DNA of 64,000 nucleotides from Proteles cristata cristata (taxonomy: Eukaryota > Chordata > Mammalia > Carnivora > Hyaenidae), in the NCBI GenBank assembly GCA_017311185.1, contig JAESUZ010002601.1, positions 62,001-126,000 of the forward strand. The letters are read 5' to 3'. Shown here one piece after another: positions 1-11,850 of the stretch. Both the position numbers and the translations under genes were made by a program. Within the stretch, counting starts at the first letter, position 1, and each line of letters begins with the position of its first letter. The notes beneath the pieces were generated by a model, which had not been told where the DNA came from, did no database searches, and saw nothing but the letters and a program-made list of their open reading frames with translations.

Positions 1-95
1 GACATCCTATCCCTAAACAGAGTCACATTCTAAGATTCTAGGAGTAAGGGCTTCAACATATGAATTTTGGTAGAGGCAAAATTCAGTCCATAATA
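1..95 (+). mobile_element. 3' end of an ancient LTR-like repeat
   Basis: The block with 'gtcacattct', 'gggcttcaacatatgaattt' and 'attcagtccataata' matches the closing part of a very common mammalian LTR-like element. Related copies lie at 34,645, 41,852 and 48,125 in this window. The start lies outside the window. I do not assign a family name. Confidence 0.6.
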
Positions 96-765
96 CCTCT
101 TAAATTTCCAGTAAAATTAGAGGATTTATTAAATTATCTACAAAATTTTACTTTTTTTTCTTTGTGCATTGCTATAAAAAGTAAGCTAAACTCCACCATA
201 TTATATTCCCTGATCTTTATAATTCTTGTCTCTTCCCCACCCCGAGAATCTCAAATTATTTTTATGTTGAAACATTTAAAACAATGCATAGGGCACAATT
301 TCACAGTTCTATTGCCACAGCTGTGCATTTCAGTATTGCTCAGACTTTGCTCAACTGTGTCCTCTGGCCTCCATCAATCTCCCCTGATGCCACGTGCTCT
401 CTGCCAGGGGACATTTGAATACATGTTAGCAAATCAATCACTAATACTTTAAACACAGGCAATTAAACTCTTTTGACCAAAATCATATTCAGAGATCTGC
501 TGCTGTACAACTTGTCTTTGCCAAATAAACAGTTTCTTGAATCTCAATCCAGCTTGTTCACAGAGAGTTCATTTAATGACAAGGGTCTTAAAGTAGCAGC
601 AGCATGTGTCTGGTCCTTTTTTCATTCGGTGTGTGACCAACACATGGAGGTCAACCTGGGGATAACCAAGAGACCTATTAATAATTCCTTTTGCCAAAGT
701 TGAGTGGAAATCAAGCTGATTACTCTCTGTCAATTATCTCAAGTCCTTAAAAATATATTGTTGTA

Positions 766-945
766 GGGGGGCACCTGGGCGGCTCAGTTGGTTAAGCATC
801 CGACTTTTGGTTTTGGCCCACGATCTCATGCTTCATGAAGATGAGGAACCTACTTGGGATTCACTCTCTCCCTCTCTTTCTGCCCACCCCCCCACTCATT
901 CTTGCTCTCTCTGTCTCAAAATAAATAAACTTTAAAATTTTATTT
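766..945 (+). mobile_element. CanSINE (tRNA-Lys SINE), short diverged copy
   Basis: It begins with a G run and GCACCTGGGCGGCTCAGTTGG (A-box part of the tRNA-derived head). The B-box region is replaced by a diverged 'cttcatgaagatgagg' segment. A CT-rich stretch and an AAATAAATAAACTTTAAAA tail follow. It is shorter than the roughly 215-230 bp of full copies here and looks like an older subtype. I see no clear target-site duplication. Confidence 0.9.
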
Positions 946-2457
946 TGACTGACAATTACTTAAATATCTATATTATTTATATAGTGCATATTATTTATAG
1001 AATGCATACTTGAGTTTAAAAATAATGTTTTTAACTAAATAATGAGTTTAAAAAAGCAGCATTATTACTGATAAATTGCTTTAAAAATAGGCAAGTCAAG
1101 TACATCTAACAAAGGAATACCTCTTGACAGCTTGGTTTCTGCTTAAGTACATAGATTTGAAATATTAAGTTAACTGATACTAATGAATACACCTGTGTGA
1201 TTTGAGCTTTTATATATTTTTGAGAACAGCAGAATATATTGGCTTCACTGATTATATTTCAATTCACTGATGTAAAAAAAGTAAAGAGTCCAAGTGTCGA
1301 GGTGAAGTAAAGAATATATTAGTTTCTGTGAGTGGGAAAGATAATGGGAAAGCATTTTCCCCCAAAGGGCCACATTACTAGGGCCTAAGTAGCCGAAGAC
1401 ACACATTGCGAAAGATAAAATATTTTGAAGTATTTTGCATTTTAAAAAGTTGAAATATACAGAGTAATCACAAGGGTATATGCATATTTAAACTTTTGTT
1501 TCTATAATATGCTGATAAATAGTTCACTGAAATCAATGCCTGTTTCTTGCAAAACATATTAAAAAAGTTATCAATATCTGAAAACATTTCAAGGGCCCTA
1601 AGCAGGTATTCAGGAAATAGCAGAATCCAAACACTACATAAAAGCAAAGCAACATCATCAATAAGCCTATGTGCTTAGTGATATAAACACCAACGGTTAC
1701 AAAAACAGAAACTGAATGATAAAAAAAAATCACTTTGCCTGTGGGTCAATTCTTCAAATAAGTGTTTTAAGTTTAGTTTTGAATTAATTATTTGAAATTT
1801 TAAATCTGTATTCATTAGAAAATGGAAATTCTAAATTTGTTATTATGTAAATGTCCAAATATAGTCTAAGAGCACACATTAGTTCTAAAAGACCCTTACT
1901 TTCATCCAGTCTAGTCATCCACATAGTGACAAAAACTGTTTTATTATATCCTTAGTAGTTGTCGATTGGTTCCATCCTAATGGATTAACCTTTATCAGAC
2001 TTAACTTAAAAAGAGGTACAAAATATGTAGGTGCAAAATATAAGATATAAACTTGAATTTCAGGGTCTTACAAAAAGCCTTAGCTTCCAATGAGTACAGA
2101 TGGGATTTTTAAATATTATGAGTGATAAAAAAACTAACAAAACATTTCATTTGATTGAAATTGAACAAAAAGTCAGATTAAAAATTTGGGTTCATCAGAA
2201 ACTCCATGGCTGAACTCAGAGTAAGGATCAGGTTAAAGATAGATATATCTTCTTCCCACTTCTTGCCCCATAGAGTTACCAAATAGTCAACACTAAGATA
2301 CAGGGAAAGGAAAGGAACAACAAAATGAAGAAATAAGTAGATACATTTACCTAAAAATAAATGTTGATGTATTTACTGGCACATGGAGTTTACTGGAGAC
2401 AAACACATAAGCAGTCTATCATTCATTTGATAAAAATGTACTTACCCGTGAAATCTC
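946..2457. other. unassigned AT-rich intergenic DNA
   Basis: I recognise no gene or repeat family in these 1.5 kb. The only open frame of note is a 66-codon minus-strand run at 1,533-1,733 with no protein features. AT content is high throughout. Confidence 0.6.
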
Positions 2458-2476
2458 AAAAGTACTTTGCTCAAGA

Positions 2477-2709
2477 GGGGCCCCTGGGTGGCTTAGTCGG
2501 TTAAGCGTCCGACTTTCGCTTAGGTCATGATCTCGCGGTTCGTGGGTTCGAGCCCCGCGTCGGGCTCTGTGCTGACTGCCAGCTCAGAGCCTCGAGCCTG
2601 TTTCAGCCTGTGACTCCTTCTCTCTCTGACCCTCCCCTGCTCATGCTGTCTCTCTCTCTCTCTCCTAGAAATAAATAAAAAACATTAAAAAAAATTTAAA
2701 AAGAAAAAA
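2477..2709 (+). mobile_element. CanSINE, full length with target duplication
   Basis: A complete head with 'gtggcttagtcggttaagcg' (A box), 'gggttcgagccccgcg' (B box near 2,545), a (CT)n block at 2,650-2,667 and an A-rich tail. It is flanked by near-identical copies of AAAGTACTTTGCTCAAGA at 2,458-2,475 and 2,710-2,727 (one mismatch). Low divergence and a long duplication suggest a fairly recent insertion. Confidence 0.97.
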
Positions 2710-2727
2710 AAAGTACTTTGCTAAAGA

Positions 2728-3517
2728 ATCAAAACAAAAATTACCCCAACCTTAGTCAAGTGCAGACAGGGCTAAACAACTTGCATGCATTCACCAATAT
2801 TCGCAAAAATGTTGGCCAAAGAAAAAAATGAGGGGAAACAAGAGATCTCCCAGAGAGAAGAGACGAGAAGACAAAGGGATGGCCATCACAAATTAGAATT
2901 AGGGCCAACTGCCCTCAGGGTAGAAAGCCTTCCAATTCTCTGCCCTGTGAGATTTCAGAATTGCTTTGTGCAAGCAACTTCCATGTTTTCTTTATTTCTT
3001 CTGTTCAAAGGAAAGGATTTCATTGTTTATCTGTCCCACTTAACAACAATAGTGTGTGTACCCTGGTGTACACCAGGCACACCAGGTATCTAAGAGATAC
3101 ATCTTGTCTTTTTAATTCATAAGTATGAACACCAGGAGTTGTTACATTCAGACTGAATGGAAGGCTACATACAGTCAGTGACGCAGAGAACTTAGACTAT
3201 GAGCTGGCCCAGTGGATTAGTTGATGCTTCAAGATGTCTGCCTTGTAGGGGCATGTGTATGTGCTCTTCCTGTGTGTAGGGGGAAAAGTGAGTCCAATAG
3301 TTGATGTTCACAAAATAGTTGGGATTATTATTGCCTTCACAATATCCAGCTCTTCTCTCCATCATCGGCACATAAAAAAATCACATCCCTCAGTCCACTT
3401 AATTTAGAAAATGCCCCATGATTTCCTATGACCATGTCTATTGACAGTAGTATCACATGTTATTTCCAGGCTGAAGTATTTAAATTCCTATGCACATTCT
3501 TCCAGTTCCCTTTAACC
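2728..3517. other. unassigned intergenic DNA
   Basis: No recognisable family. It holds a 102-codon open frame at 2,785-3,093 with no protein motif and a short perfect palindrome (tggtgtacacca) near 3,064. I treat the frame as chance. Confidence 0.5.
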
Positions 3518-3534
3518 TGTATGCCAAATCTTTA

Positions 3535-3773
3535 TTTAAAATTTTTTTAATGTTTTGCATTTATTTCTCTGAGAGAGAGAGACAGCATGAGCAGGGGAGG
3601 GTCAGAGAGAGAGGGAGATATAGAATCTGAAACAAGCTTCCGGCTCTAAGCTGGCAGTCAGCACAGAGCCCGAGCGGGGCTCGAACCCACGAACCATGAG
3701 ATCATGACCTGAGCCGAAGTCTGACGTTTAAAGCGACTGAGCCTCCCCCCCCCACCCCCGCCACCAGGTGCCC
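3535..3773 (-). mobile_element. CanSINE, full length, reverse orientation
   Basis: It starts with the T-rich tail and 'ctctgagagagagagacagc', then 'gggctcgaacccacgaac' (B box, reversed), and ends 'ccaccaggtgcccc'. The head contains an unusual C-rich insertion (runs of C at 3,744-3,758). Identical copies of TGTATGCCAAATCTTTA at 3,518-3,534 and 3,775-3,791 are the target-site duplication. Confidence 0.97.
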
Positions 3774-3791
3774 CTGTATGCCAAATCTTTA

Positions 3792-5500
3792 AATGGCCAA
3801 GACAGAATCCACCTGATTCATCATTTGCAAGAAAACTTTGTACTCAGCCGGGGAATATGAATATGTGGTAAATGAACTTGTAGACATTAAGTAACTAAGT
3901 GTCTGGGTTTATTTGTTATAACAGCATATCAAACCCTGAACTACCTAATGCAACACACTTTCTAAAATGTATTTTAACAAAGCAGGTCTCCTAAATCCAC
4001 GTAGACATTTCATGAAAAGTAGTTTGGGAACTATAGTTGACTTGACATATGGAGAAGAGTTTATTAGATGTGGAAGAGCTTGGTTTCTTAGAAGATACAT
4101 GAAGGAAGATATGAATATTTGGTAAGAGTGGGTTTTTTTGTTTGTTTCTGAACTTTCAACCACTGGAAGAAATGATAATTAATAGTTTCCAGGGTTGAAA
4201 GGAAATTCTGGCTAAATTCAATTTAAACATCTAATACTGGAGTTGAATTTTCATTGACCTATAATCTCTCACCATCATCTCCAGTGAATAGTTTGATATC
4301 CCAGGCGTAAAGATGTACTTTCCCTTGAGAAAGCAAGTATCCCTTTCACAAAAGAGAGAAGATACTGGTACTGATTCACTTTCTCTGAAGCTGGCATCAG
4401 GTTCACATTCAATTGAATCTCCTTTCCTTGGTCTTAAATTAGCTTTTCTACCTAGGTGAGAAGAAAATGACAAGGACAAGGATTCCCTCTCCTGGACAGG
4501 AGACAGATGAATAGTAAAGAATACTTTGAATGATATCAATGCACCCTCAACTTACCTAATCTTGCCAGAGAATGTAGTCAAGCATGTGCCTTCTTGAGTC
4601 TTTTTCCTTCTTTCAGGACTTTTAAAGTCAAGAGCTATACTTACTGAGATACACACTTTTATAAGAATCATTCTCTGAGTACTTTACCTCAATAGTCTCT
4701 TCCGTTGAATGAGTGGGTATTTCCTGCATGCTGGTCTCTTGAGAAAGACAGGGCTCACCAGAAATGATTAAATCTGTTCTCCTATAACACGGACTTCAAC
4801 AACTGCAATATTAAATTCTTGCAATTTAGCAGTCCAGGTGCTACCCTGGCTGACTCTGAAATCAAAGTATCATACCTTTGTGCTTTTAAATAAAGTTCCA
4901 TTTTAGATGTTGACACACAGGAGCCAGTCTTTACTTTTCTGTTGAATAAATTTGTAAGATGACAGTGTTCTACAATATAGTAGATATAAAGGATGGTCAA
5001 GGATTATATTCATACACATAAGATTTATACTAAAAATTCTGAGGCTAAGATAGCTAGGGACATTATGTAAAGCTAGCTGTAACCCCATAAACACATTTTT
5101 TCTCACTTTGGGAGATCAAGACCTATATAGATAATATCCAGATTTTTTGAAGCATTATTTGTAGTATTTAAAAATTCACCAAAAAACTAAATGGATACAT
5201 CAATTGTGTTTTCACATAATAGAATTAATATATCATTTAATTACATAAAAACAAATGCATGGATATAATAAACATATTATTTAGCAAAACTTAACATGAA
5301 GTCTTCATTATACTGTGTTTTTATTTATATAAAGCTGAAAAGGATATAAATCAATAATATGCATTGTTAATGTTTACAATTTCACACAGAAAACATATAA
5401 ATGCATGAGATGGTAAGTACTCAATTCAGAAAACTGGTTAAGACCAAGAGGGTAATGAGGGATAAGAAATGGATTTTCGAGGAACACACAGAAAGCTCTA
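3792..5500. other. unassigned AT-rich intergenic DNA
   Basis: No gene, RNA or known repeat could be recognised. Overlapping minus-strand open frames of 67-102 codons (4,231-4,539 and 4,782-5,106) show no conserved motif. Confidence 0.5.
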
Positions 5501-7461
5501 ATTTTATCTTTAATATTTTTATATTGAGATAATAAAAATTCAAACCAAGTTAGAAAATTAATACAAAGATCCCATGTATCCTTCACCTCATTTCCTCCAA
5601 AGGCTAATTCTTGTAAGATAAAGTCCACTATTCCAATTAGGAAATTTACATTGATAGAATCCATCAAATTTATTCAGATTTCATGCACTTGTTTACATGT
5701 GTGTGTATTTCGTTCTATTTAAATGTAAAACATACTTTGTGTGAGGTCAGCAACATTCAAGATTCAAAACAGTATCATCAGCCCAAGGATTCCCCATGTA
5801 GCCCCCTTGTGATTAAACTCTTTTCCATGCTTCACCCCTTCATTAATAATTTCTGGTGACCACTATTATGTTAACCACTTCTGTAAATTTTTACATACAT
5901 GAAATCACAAATGTTGTAACATTTTGGATTTGGATTCCTTTCCTTAATTGACTTTGCCAGAGTTTCACCCAAATCATTGAGTGTGTCAGTTTGTTTGTTT
6001 GTTTTCCCCAGCAGTACTCTATGGTGGATATGCACCACTTTGATTAACCATTCACCTGCTGCAAGACATCTGAATTGCCTTTTCACCTTTGCTAAAAATC
6101 AGTTTGGCATATTTATGTGAGTCCCTTTGTAAGATTTCTAGTCCTTTCCTTTGATCTATAGTCTAAATCTTGGCCAGTACTACACTGTCTTAATTTCCGT
6201 GTCATATAGCTTGACATAATATTGGTAGGCTAATTTCCCTCACTTTATTATATTTCAAAATTTCTTTAGCTATTTTAAGACTTGTGTCTTTTTACATAAA
6301 TTTTAGATTAAGCATGATCAGATCCTCAAAAGACTTGCTGAAATTTTGATAATAATTGCGTTAAAACCATGGATCAATTTGGGGAGTATTGGCAAATTTC
6401 CTATATTGAGTCTTCCTACTCATAAATATCATAAACCATTCCATTTATATAAGTTTTCTTTGATTTATTTTATAAGTATATCATAACTTATAGCTTAAAA
6501 TTTTAAGCATATTTGTACCTAAGAAATTTTCATTTTCTTTGAAGCAAAAGTAAATGTTATTTTGTTCTTTTAAGTTTTATTTTCCACAAGGTTATTGTTA
6601 GCATTTAGAATGTGTTTTATTTTTACCTGGTGATCTTGTATTGTATGAGCTTACTGAACTCAATTATAGTCCTAAGAGGTAAATTCCTTAGGATTTCCAA
6701 CTTAGACAGAAATGTCATCAGCTTTATCACTTCCTTACCAATCTATGTTTTGTTTTGCTTTTTAATTTTCTTTCCTTGTCATATTCCACTAGTTAGGACC
6801 TCCAATACAATGTTAAATAGGAATGGTGAGAGCCTTGTTCCTGATTATAGAAGAAAGTATTCCATCTTTTCCCATATTAGCTCTAGGGTTTTTTGTTTGT
6901 TCTGTTTTTATAACCTAAGACATGGTCTATCATGGTAAATGGGCCATGTGTGCATAAAAGGAGTATATATATGCTGTAGTTCAGAGTGAAGTGGTCCATA
7001 CATATCTATTAGATTCTTTTGACGTATCCTTTAGTTATGTAGGTCAGATCTCCTCTGTATTTGTTGATCTTCTGTCCAATAGTTCAATCCCTTGCTAAGA
7101 GAAAGAGAAGTCCCCCATAATAAATGTGTTCTCTATTTCACCCTTCAGCTATATTTGTTTTCATTTCAGGTATTTTAAAATTTGTTTTATGCATACAAAC
7201 TTAAATTTATTGTATCATCTTGGAGCATTGAACTTTTTATCAGTGTAGAGATTTTTTTCCCTTTGGCCCTGTTATTTTCTTTGCTTTGCAGTCTAATTAG
7301 ATGACATTAATACAACCATCCTGTTTTTTTAAGACCAGCATGAAATATCTTTTTTTGTCCTTTTCCTTTCAGTCCATCCATGTCATTGTGCTGGAGGTGA
7401 GTTTACTATAGACAGTATAAAGCCGAGTCAGATTTTTAATCATCCACTCTTATAATCTCTT

Positions 7462-7672
7462 TTTAAAAAAATTTAACGTTTATTTATTCTTGAAAGAGAG
7501 AGACAGAATGGGACTCGGAGAGGGGCAGAGAGTGGGAAACACGGAATCCCAAGGAGGCGCCAGGCTCTGAGTTCGTCAGCACAGGGCCTGACACGGGGCT
7601 CAAACTCACAAGCAGTGAGATTATAACCTGAGCAAAGGTCAGACGCTTAACTGACGGAGCCACTCAGGTGGC
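7462..7672 (-). mobile_element. CanSINE inside old LINE-1
   Basis: A reversed copy with a diverged head ('gagccactcaggtggc') and body. Flanking copies of CTCTTATAATCTCTT at 7,447-7,461 and 7,673-7,687 are the target-site duplication. The host sequence is the endonuclease-level part of the minus-strand LINE-1. Confidence 0.95.
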
Positions 7673-8560
7673 CTCTTATAATCTCTTATAATGGGTATAC
7701 TTATAACATTTATATTTAATGTAATTATTGATATATATGAGCTTAAGTCTTTCACTTTATTATTTATTTTCTATTTGTTTCCTGAATTTCTTTTTCCTTC
7801 TTGTTTCTCGTTTGTCTTCCTGTGGGTTACTTGAACATTTTTTTCTCATTTTGTTCTAATTATACTTCTTTTGAGTATATCATTTTGCACAGTTTAATTT
7901 ATGTTTACTGTATTATATTATACCAAAGTCATTTGTCACAGTCTATTGGTGTCAACATTTTACCACTGCAAGAGAAACATTGAGAATTTACTTACATATT
8001 TGACTCCTTTAGCTTTCACAATTTTTAAAATATAATTATCTTAAATATTTTCTATGCATACATTAATTATCACAATAGCTGTTTTCATTTTCCCTTCAAC
8101 CACCAAATATGATTTAAGAAATTCATGAGAAGTATAACCCAGTATATTTCCCTATTATTTTATGAATTCTCTTGTTTTTATCTTTCTGAAATTCCAATTC
8201 TTCTTCTTATTTTCTTTCTGTTTGAAAAATTTCCTCTAGAAAATATTTCTTTAGGAAAATAATAGCTAGTGACAAATTCTCCTAGTTTTCCATCAGATAT
8301 TTTCCCCCCATTAATTCTCAGAGAATAATTTGCTGAATTGAAGATTGAAAATTTTTTTCAGTACTTGAAAAATATTGTATCCCTTCCTCTGGCCTTTATG
8401 GTTTCAGATGAGAGAAATGCTGTCATTTGAATCACTGTCCCTTTATAGATAAGATTTTTTTGTCTTTAGTCTTTAGAGGTTTAATTATGATGTTTCTTGG
8501 CATTGATTTCTTTGAGTTGTCCTTTTGGTGTTTACATAGCTTCTTGAAATTGTAGATTTA

Positions 8561-8783
8561 AGGACACCTGGGTGGCTCAGTCAGTTAAGCATCCAACTTC
8601 AGCTCAGGTCATGATCTCACAGTTCGTGGGTTCAAGCCCTGCGTCGAGCTCTGTGCTGACAGCCAGCTCAGAGCCTAGAGCCTGTTTCAGATTCTGTATC
8701 TCCCTCTCTCTCTGACCCTCCCCTGTTCATGCTCTCTTTCTTTCTTTCTCAGAAATATATAAAACATTTAAAAAATTAACATA
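8561..8783 (+). mobile_element. CanSINE inside old LINE-1
   Basis: It starts AGGACACCTGGGTGGCTCAG and has B box 'gggttcaagccctgcgtcg' and an A-rich tail. Exact copies of GAAATTGTAGATTTA at 8,546-8,560 and 8,784-8,798 flank it. It sits only 64 bp from the Tigger-like element. Confidence 0.96.
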
Positions 8784-8846
8784 GAAATTGTAGATTTAGA
8801 AGTTTGGCCAAAACTGTGAAAAATTTCCCTATTATTTCTTCAAATA

Positions 8847-9360
8847 CAGACAGTCTGCAACTTACAGTGGTTTGACTTGCATTTTTTAACCTACAGTGTT
8901 GTGGAAGTGATACATATTCAGGAGAAATCATACTTTGAAATTTGAGTTTTGAGCTTTTCCTAGGTCAATTCTATGTTCTACAATCCTCCCTTGAGATGTC
9001 AAGCAGGTGCAGTTCCCAGTCAGCTACTTGATCACAAGGGTAAAGCACCGACAGATACAACCAGCCATTCTGTACCCAGACAAACATGCTGTTTTCCACT
9101 TTCAGTACCGTATATAATAAATGACATGAGATAATTTTATTATTTTATTTATTATTTATTAATTATTTATTATAAATAAGCTTTGTGTTGGGTGATTTTG
9201 CCCAACTGTCAACTCATCTAAATGTCCTGAGCATGTTTAGGGTAGATTGGGCTAAACTCTGATATTCCATAGGTCAAGTGCATTAAAGGCATTTTTGGCT
9301 TACAAAATTTTCACTTACCGTGGGTTTATCTGTACTGTATTGTAAGTTAAAGAAGGTCTG
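8847..9360. mobile_element. Tigger-like (Tc1/mariner) non-autonomous DNA transposon
   Basis: A 514-bp element bounded by TA on both sides (8,845-8,846 and 9,361-9,362), the target duplication of Tc1/mariner elements. The ends are imperfect inverted repeats: 'cagacagtctgcaacttaca' on the left and, reversed, 'cagaccttctttaacttaca' on the right. The interior includes 'ttctgtacccagacaaacat' and 'gattttgcccaactgtcaac', features I associate with a Tigger-derived family (possibly MER8-like, not certain). There is no transposase frame. An AT-rich run (9,133-9,180) lies inside. Removing it rejoins the LINE-1 as 'ttcaaa-TA-ctttttcattcc'. Confidence 0.85.
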
Positions 9361-10539
9361 TACTTTTTCATTCCTATATCCTTTCCCCTGTCTTCCTGGG
9401 ACTCTAGGGATATGAATTTTAGATCTTATGTTAACATGGCTTATGTCATGGAGGCTTTGTTCATTTTAGATTTACTCTGTTACCTCTGTTTTTCAGACTG
9501 AGTAAGTTCTAATTGTCTGTTCACAAGTCCATCATTCCAATTTCTGTCATATTCACTGTACTATTGAGGCATACCAATGAATTTTTACTTTGGTTCTTGA
9601 ATGTGGCCATTCCATCATTCCCATTTGGTTCTTTTTTTTTAATATATTCTTTTATTTCTTTCTTGATGTCTCTCATTTTTTACTGGCTTTAATGGAATTT
9701 GTAATTATCTACTTAATAAATATTATAATAGCTTCTTTGAAACCTTTGCCAGGGAATTCCAATATCTATTTCATCCTAGCAGTGAATATGCTGCTTTTTA
9801 CTCATTTGAGATTTTCCCAGCCTTTGGTCTGATGAGTGATAGTTGAATATGTCCTACATATATTGGGCAACATTAGGACACTCTTGACACTACTTAACTC
9901 TTTTATTTTAACTGGCTGTCAGCCTTCGTGGGTATGGAAATTAGAGTCTGGCAGCCTTCACTGTCTCCATTGACATTCCCACTGGAGGCAGAAGGTCTCA
10001 TTACCAGTGGAGTGTGATACAAAAGATGCCTTCTCCTGTCCAGGTTATGATGCCAATCATGCACCAGGCAGATCGGGTCACCAATGCCACTGGATGTGGA
10101 CTAACCCACTGAATCTCTACAGGGCTCTTCCTTTAACACTTCTTTGGTCAGAGAGAATGGAATTGACTATTTTTTCCTTTATTTGCTTTTTTGTTTATGC
10201 CTGTTGGCAGTTGCAGTTTACAGAGCTTTCTGAAACCCACTTTAGAAATATAGGGATAAAAGTAAGTCCAAGAAACTCACCACCATACCATTCCTCAAAT
10301 TACAGGTTCCCTACACTTTCTTCTATCTTTCAGAGTCTTTTTATGATAGTCTGTCCTATCATTTTCAGGGTATGTAGTCCAGGTGATTTTACATATTTTA
10401 AATACAGTTTTAAAATGCAAACTTTAGAATTTGTGTGTGTATGTGATTTTCCTATGATGTCTTTGGATAAAAGCACTATTTTATAAATGTAACACTCTTT
10501 TACTCACTTGGCATCCTTTTTTAAAATTATATTATAGTC

Positions 10540-10735
10540 TTCGAGTCACAAAATCTAGCATCAGAATACAGTTTTATGTCTTATTAGCTCTGTCACAGTC
10601 AAAGAGTTAAATTATTTGATTCTACCCTCCTACTTATAAAAGGGAGATGAAAGATACACATCAAAGTGTTTTGGAAGTATGAAATAAAAAACTATTGTGC
10701 TTAATTTGTTGAGCATGATCCTACTATACATTAAC
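10540..10735 (+). mobile_element. MIR (ancient tRNA-derived SINE)
   Basis: The order 'tattagctctgtcacagtca', 'aaagggagatgaaagataca', 'gttttggaagtatgaaat' follows the MIR core and 3' part: gtgtgacc-like motif, aatggggat-like motif, then the gaggattaaatga-like motif. Divergence is high, as expected for this family. Confidence 0.65.
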
Positions 10736-10974
10736 ATTCCTTCAAAATTTTAAAAAAGAGATGTTTAAATTAAACGAATTTTGCAAATCAAGCAATGAAC
10801 CTATAAATTTTTAGAAGGGAGACTGTATGGCCACAATCAAGTCTAATTAGTTGGAAATACCACAGTGAAAAATTTTGGTCTTGTTTCCAATTTCATGACA
10901 CTTACATTCCAATATGTGCAGGTTAGGGGGAAATTGACAGAGAATACATTGGCAGGTTCATTCCCCATACATTT

Positions 10975-11650
10975 TATGTCAGAATGTGATCATTGCAATG
11001 AAGGAAAATAAGAACAGCAGCGTAGGCATAGAAACTTTTAGGGTTTGGCATCAGTACTTTTTGAAAGCTTTTTAGGAAAAGGCTCTGTTATGATGATTTG
11101 GGGACACAGACCTCTATACAGTCATAAAAGATGCAATGCAAATATCTAGGGAAGGGAGTGCTAGGCAGGTGGAACAGAAAGGAAAGGGCTATGAGGTAAG
11201 ACTATGGTGAAACAACAGCAAAGAGGCTAATGTGGCCATAGTAATGTGAGATGGCACAGTGATGGGGATGAAGCCAAAGCCTAGAGTTTGGAGACTTGTC
11301 AGCAGGAAGCAATTTTGACTTTATTTGCCTTGAGATGAGAAGCTACTGGGGTGTTCTGAGCTAAGGAGTGACCTAAATAAAGATTATTTTGATGGTGTTA
11401 TGAAGAATATATGTGTCCCTTAGAGGAAGAGGAGGTGGGGGTGGCCAGGGTAGAAAGCAAGAGAGTGGGTTGGAGGCCATCATAGTCATCCAAGGATAAT
11501 TGTCATTAGATCACAATGACAGAAATGGATGTGAAGATAAACAGATGTGTTTTGAGGGGAAAACCACATAACTCAGTTATGTAGTAGTTGTGTCATATGA
11601 AGGAAACTAGTCAAAAACGACTCTAAGATTTTTGGCCTGAACAATGGATA
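10975..11650 (+). mobile_element. ancient interspersed repeat, family not named
   Basis: Purine-rich sequence with the ordered landmarks 'tgcaatgaaggaaaataaga', 'ggcaggtggaacagaaagga', 'gaggctaatgtggccatag', 'taaggagtgacctaaat' and 'tctaagatttttggcctgaa'. I recognise this series from a common, very old mammalian repeat but cannot name the family reliably. No coding capacity. Confidence 0.55.
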
Positions 11651-11658
11651 TGGATTGC

Positions 11659-11850
11659 TGTGATGGTTAATTTATGTATCCAGGTGGCTAGACAAGGGTA
11701 TCTAATTGTTTGGCAAAACACCAGGCTAGACGTTATTGTGAGCTACTTTGTAGATGGGATTAGCATTTAAAACTGTGGTCTTTATGTAAAGCAGATTGCC
11801 CACCATAATGTGTGTGGGCCTCATCCAATCAAAAAGAATGACTTTGAGGA
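11659..11850 (+). mobile_element. LTR-like repeat ('gatggttaattttatg' family), truncated
   Basis: It begins TGTGATGGTTAATTTATG and contains 'gtaaagcagattgcccacca' and 'gggcctcatccaatca'. A second, independently decayed copy starts at 41,306, with the same landmarks in the same order. That in-window match supports the call. The 3' half is missing. Confidence 0.7.

Larger units (their letters stand above)
5505..10395 (-). mobile_element. old LINE-1 (L1M-type), reversed, with three nested insertions
   Basis: Read on the minus strand, the order is that of a LINE-1. The 3' UTR-like part is at 5,505-6,110. Reverse-transcriptase-level ORF2 sequence is at 6,170-6,900 (for example 'ggacctccaatacaatgttaa'). 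Linker and endonuclease-level sequence follows at 6,920-7,440. A 5' part related to the ORF1/HAL1-like end lies at 7,700-10,395 ('atttggttct', 'ggaattccaatatct'). No reading frame survives. A CanSINE (7,462-7,672), a second CanSINE (8,561-8,783) and a TA-flanked DNA transposon (8,847-9,360) interrupt it, so it is older than all three. The 5' limit is approximate, and the 5' part could belong to a separate HAL1 element. Confidence 0.75.

Noticed and set aside
2477..2709. tRNA gene inside CanSINE heads
   Set aside because: A and B boxes are present because the SINE derives from tRNA-Lys, but no cloverleaf with intact anticodon and acceptor stems is kept.
10007..10486. 159-codon plus-strand open frame
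   Set aside because: It runs antisense through the 5' part of the old minus-strand LINE-1 and shows no protein family features.
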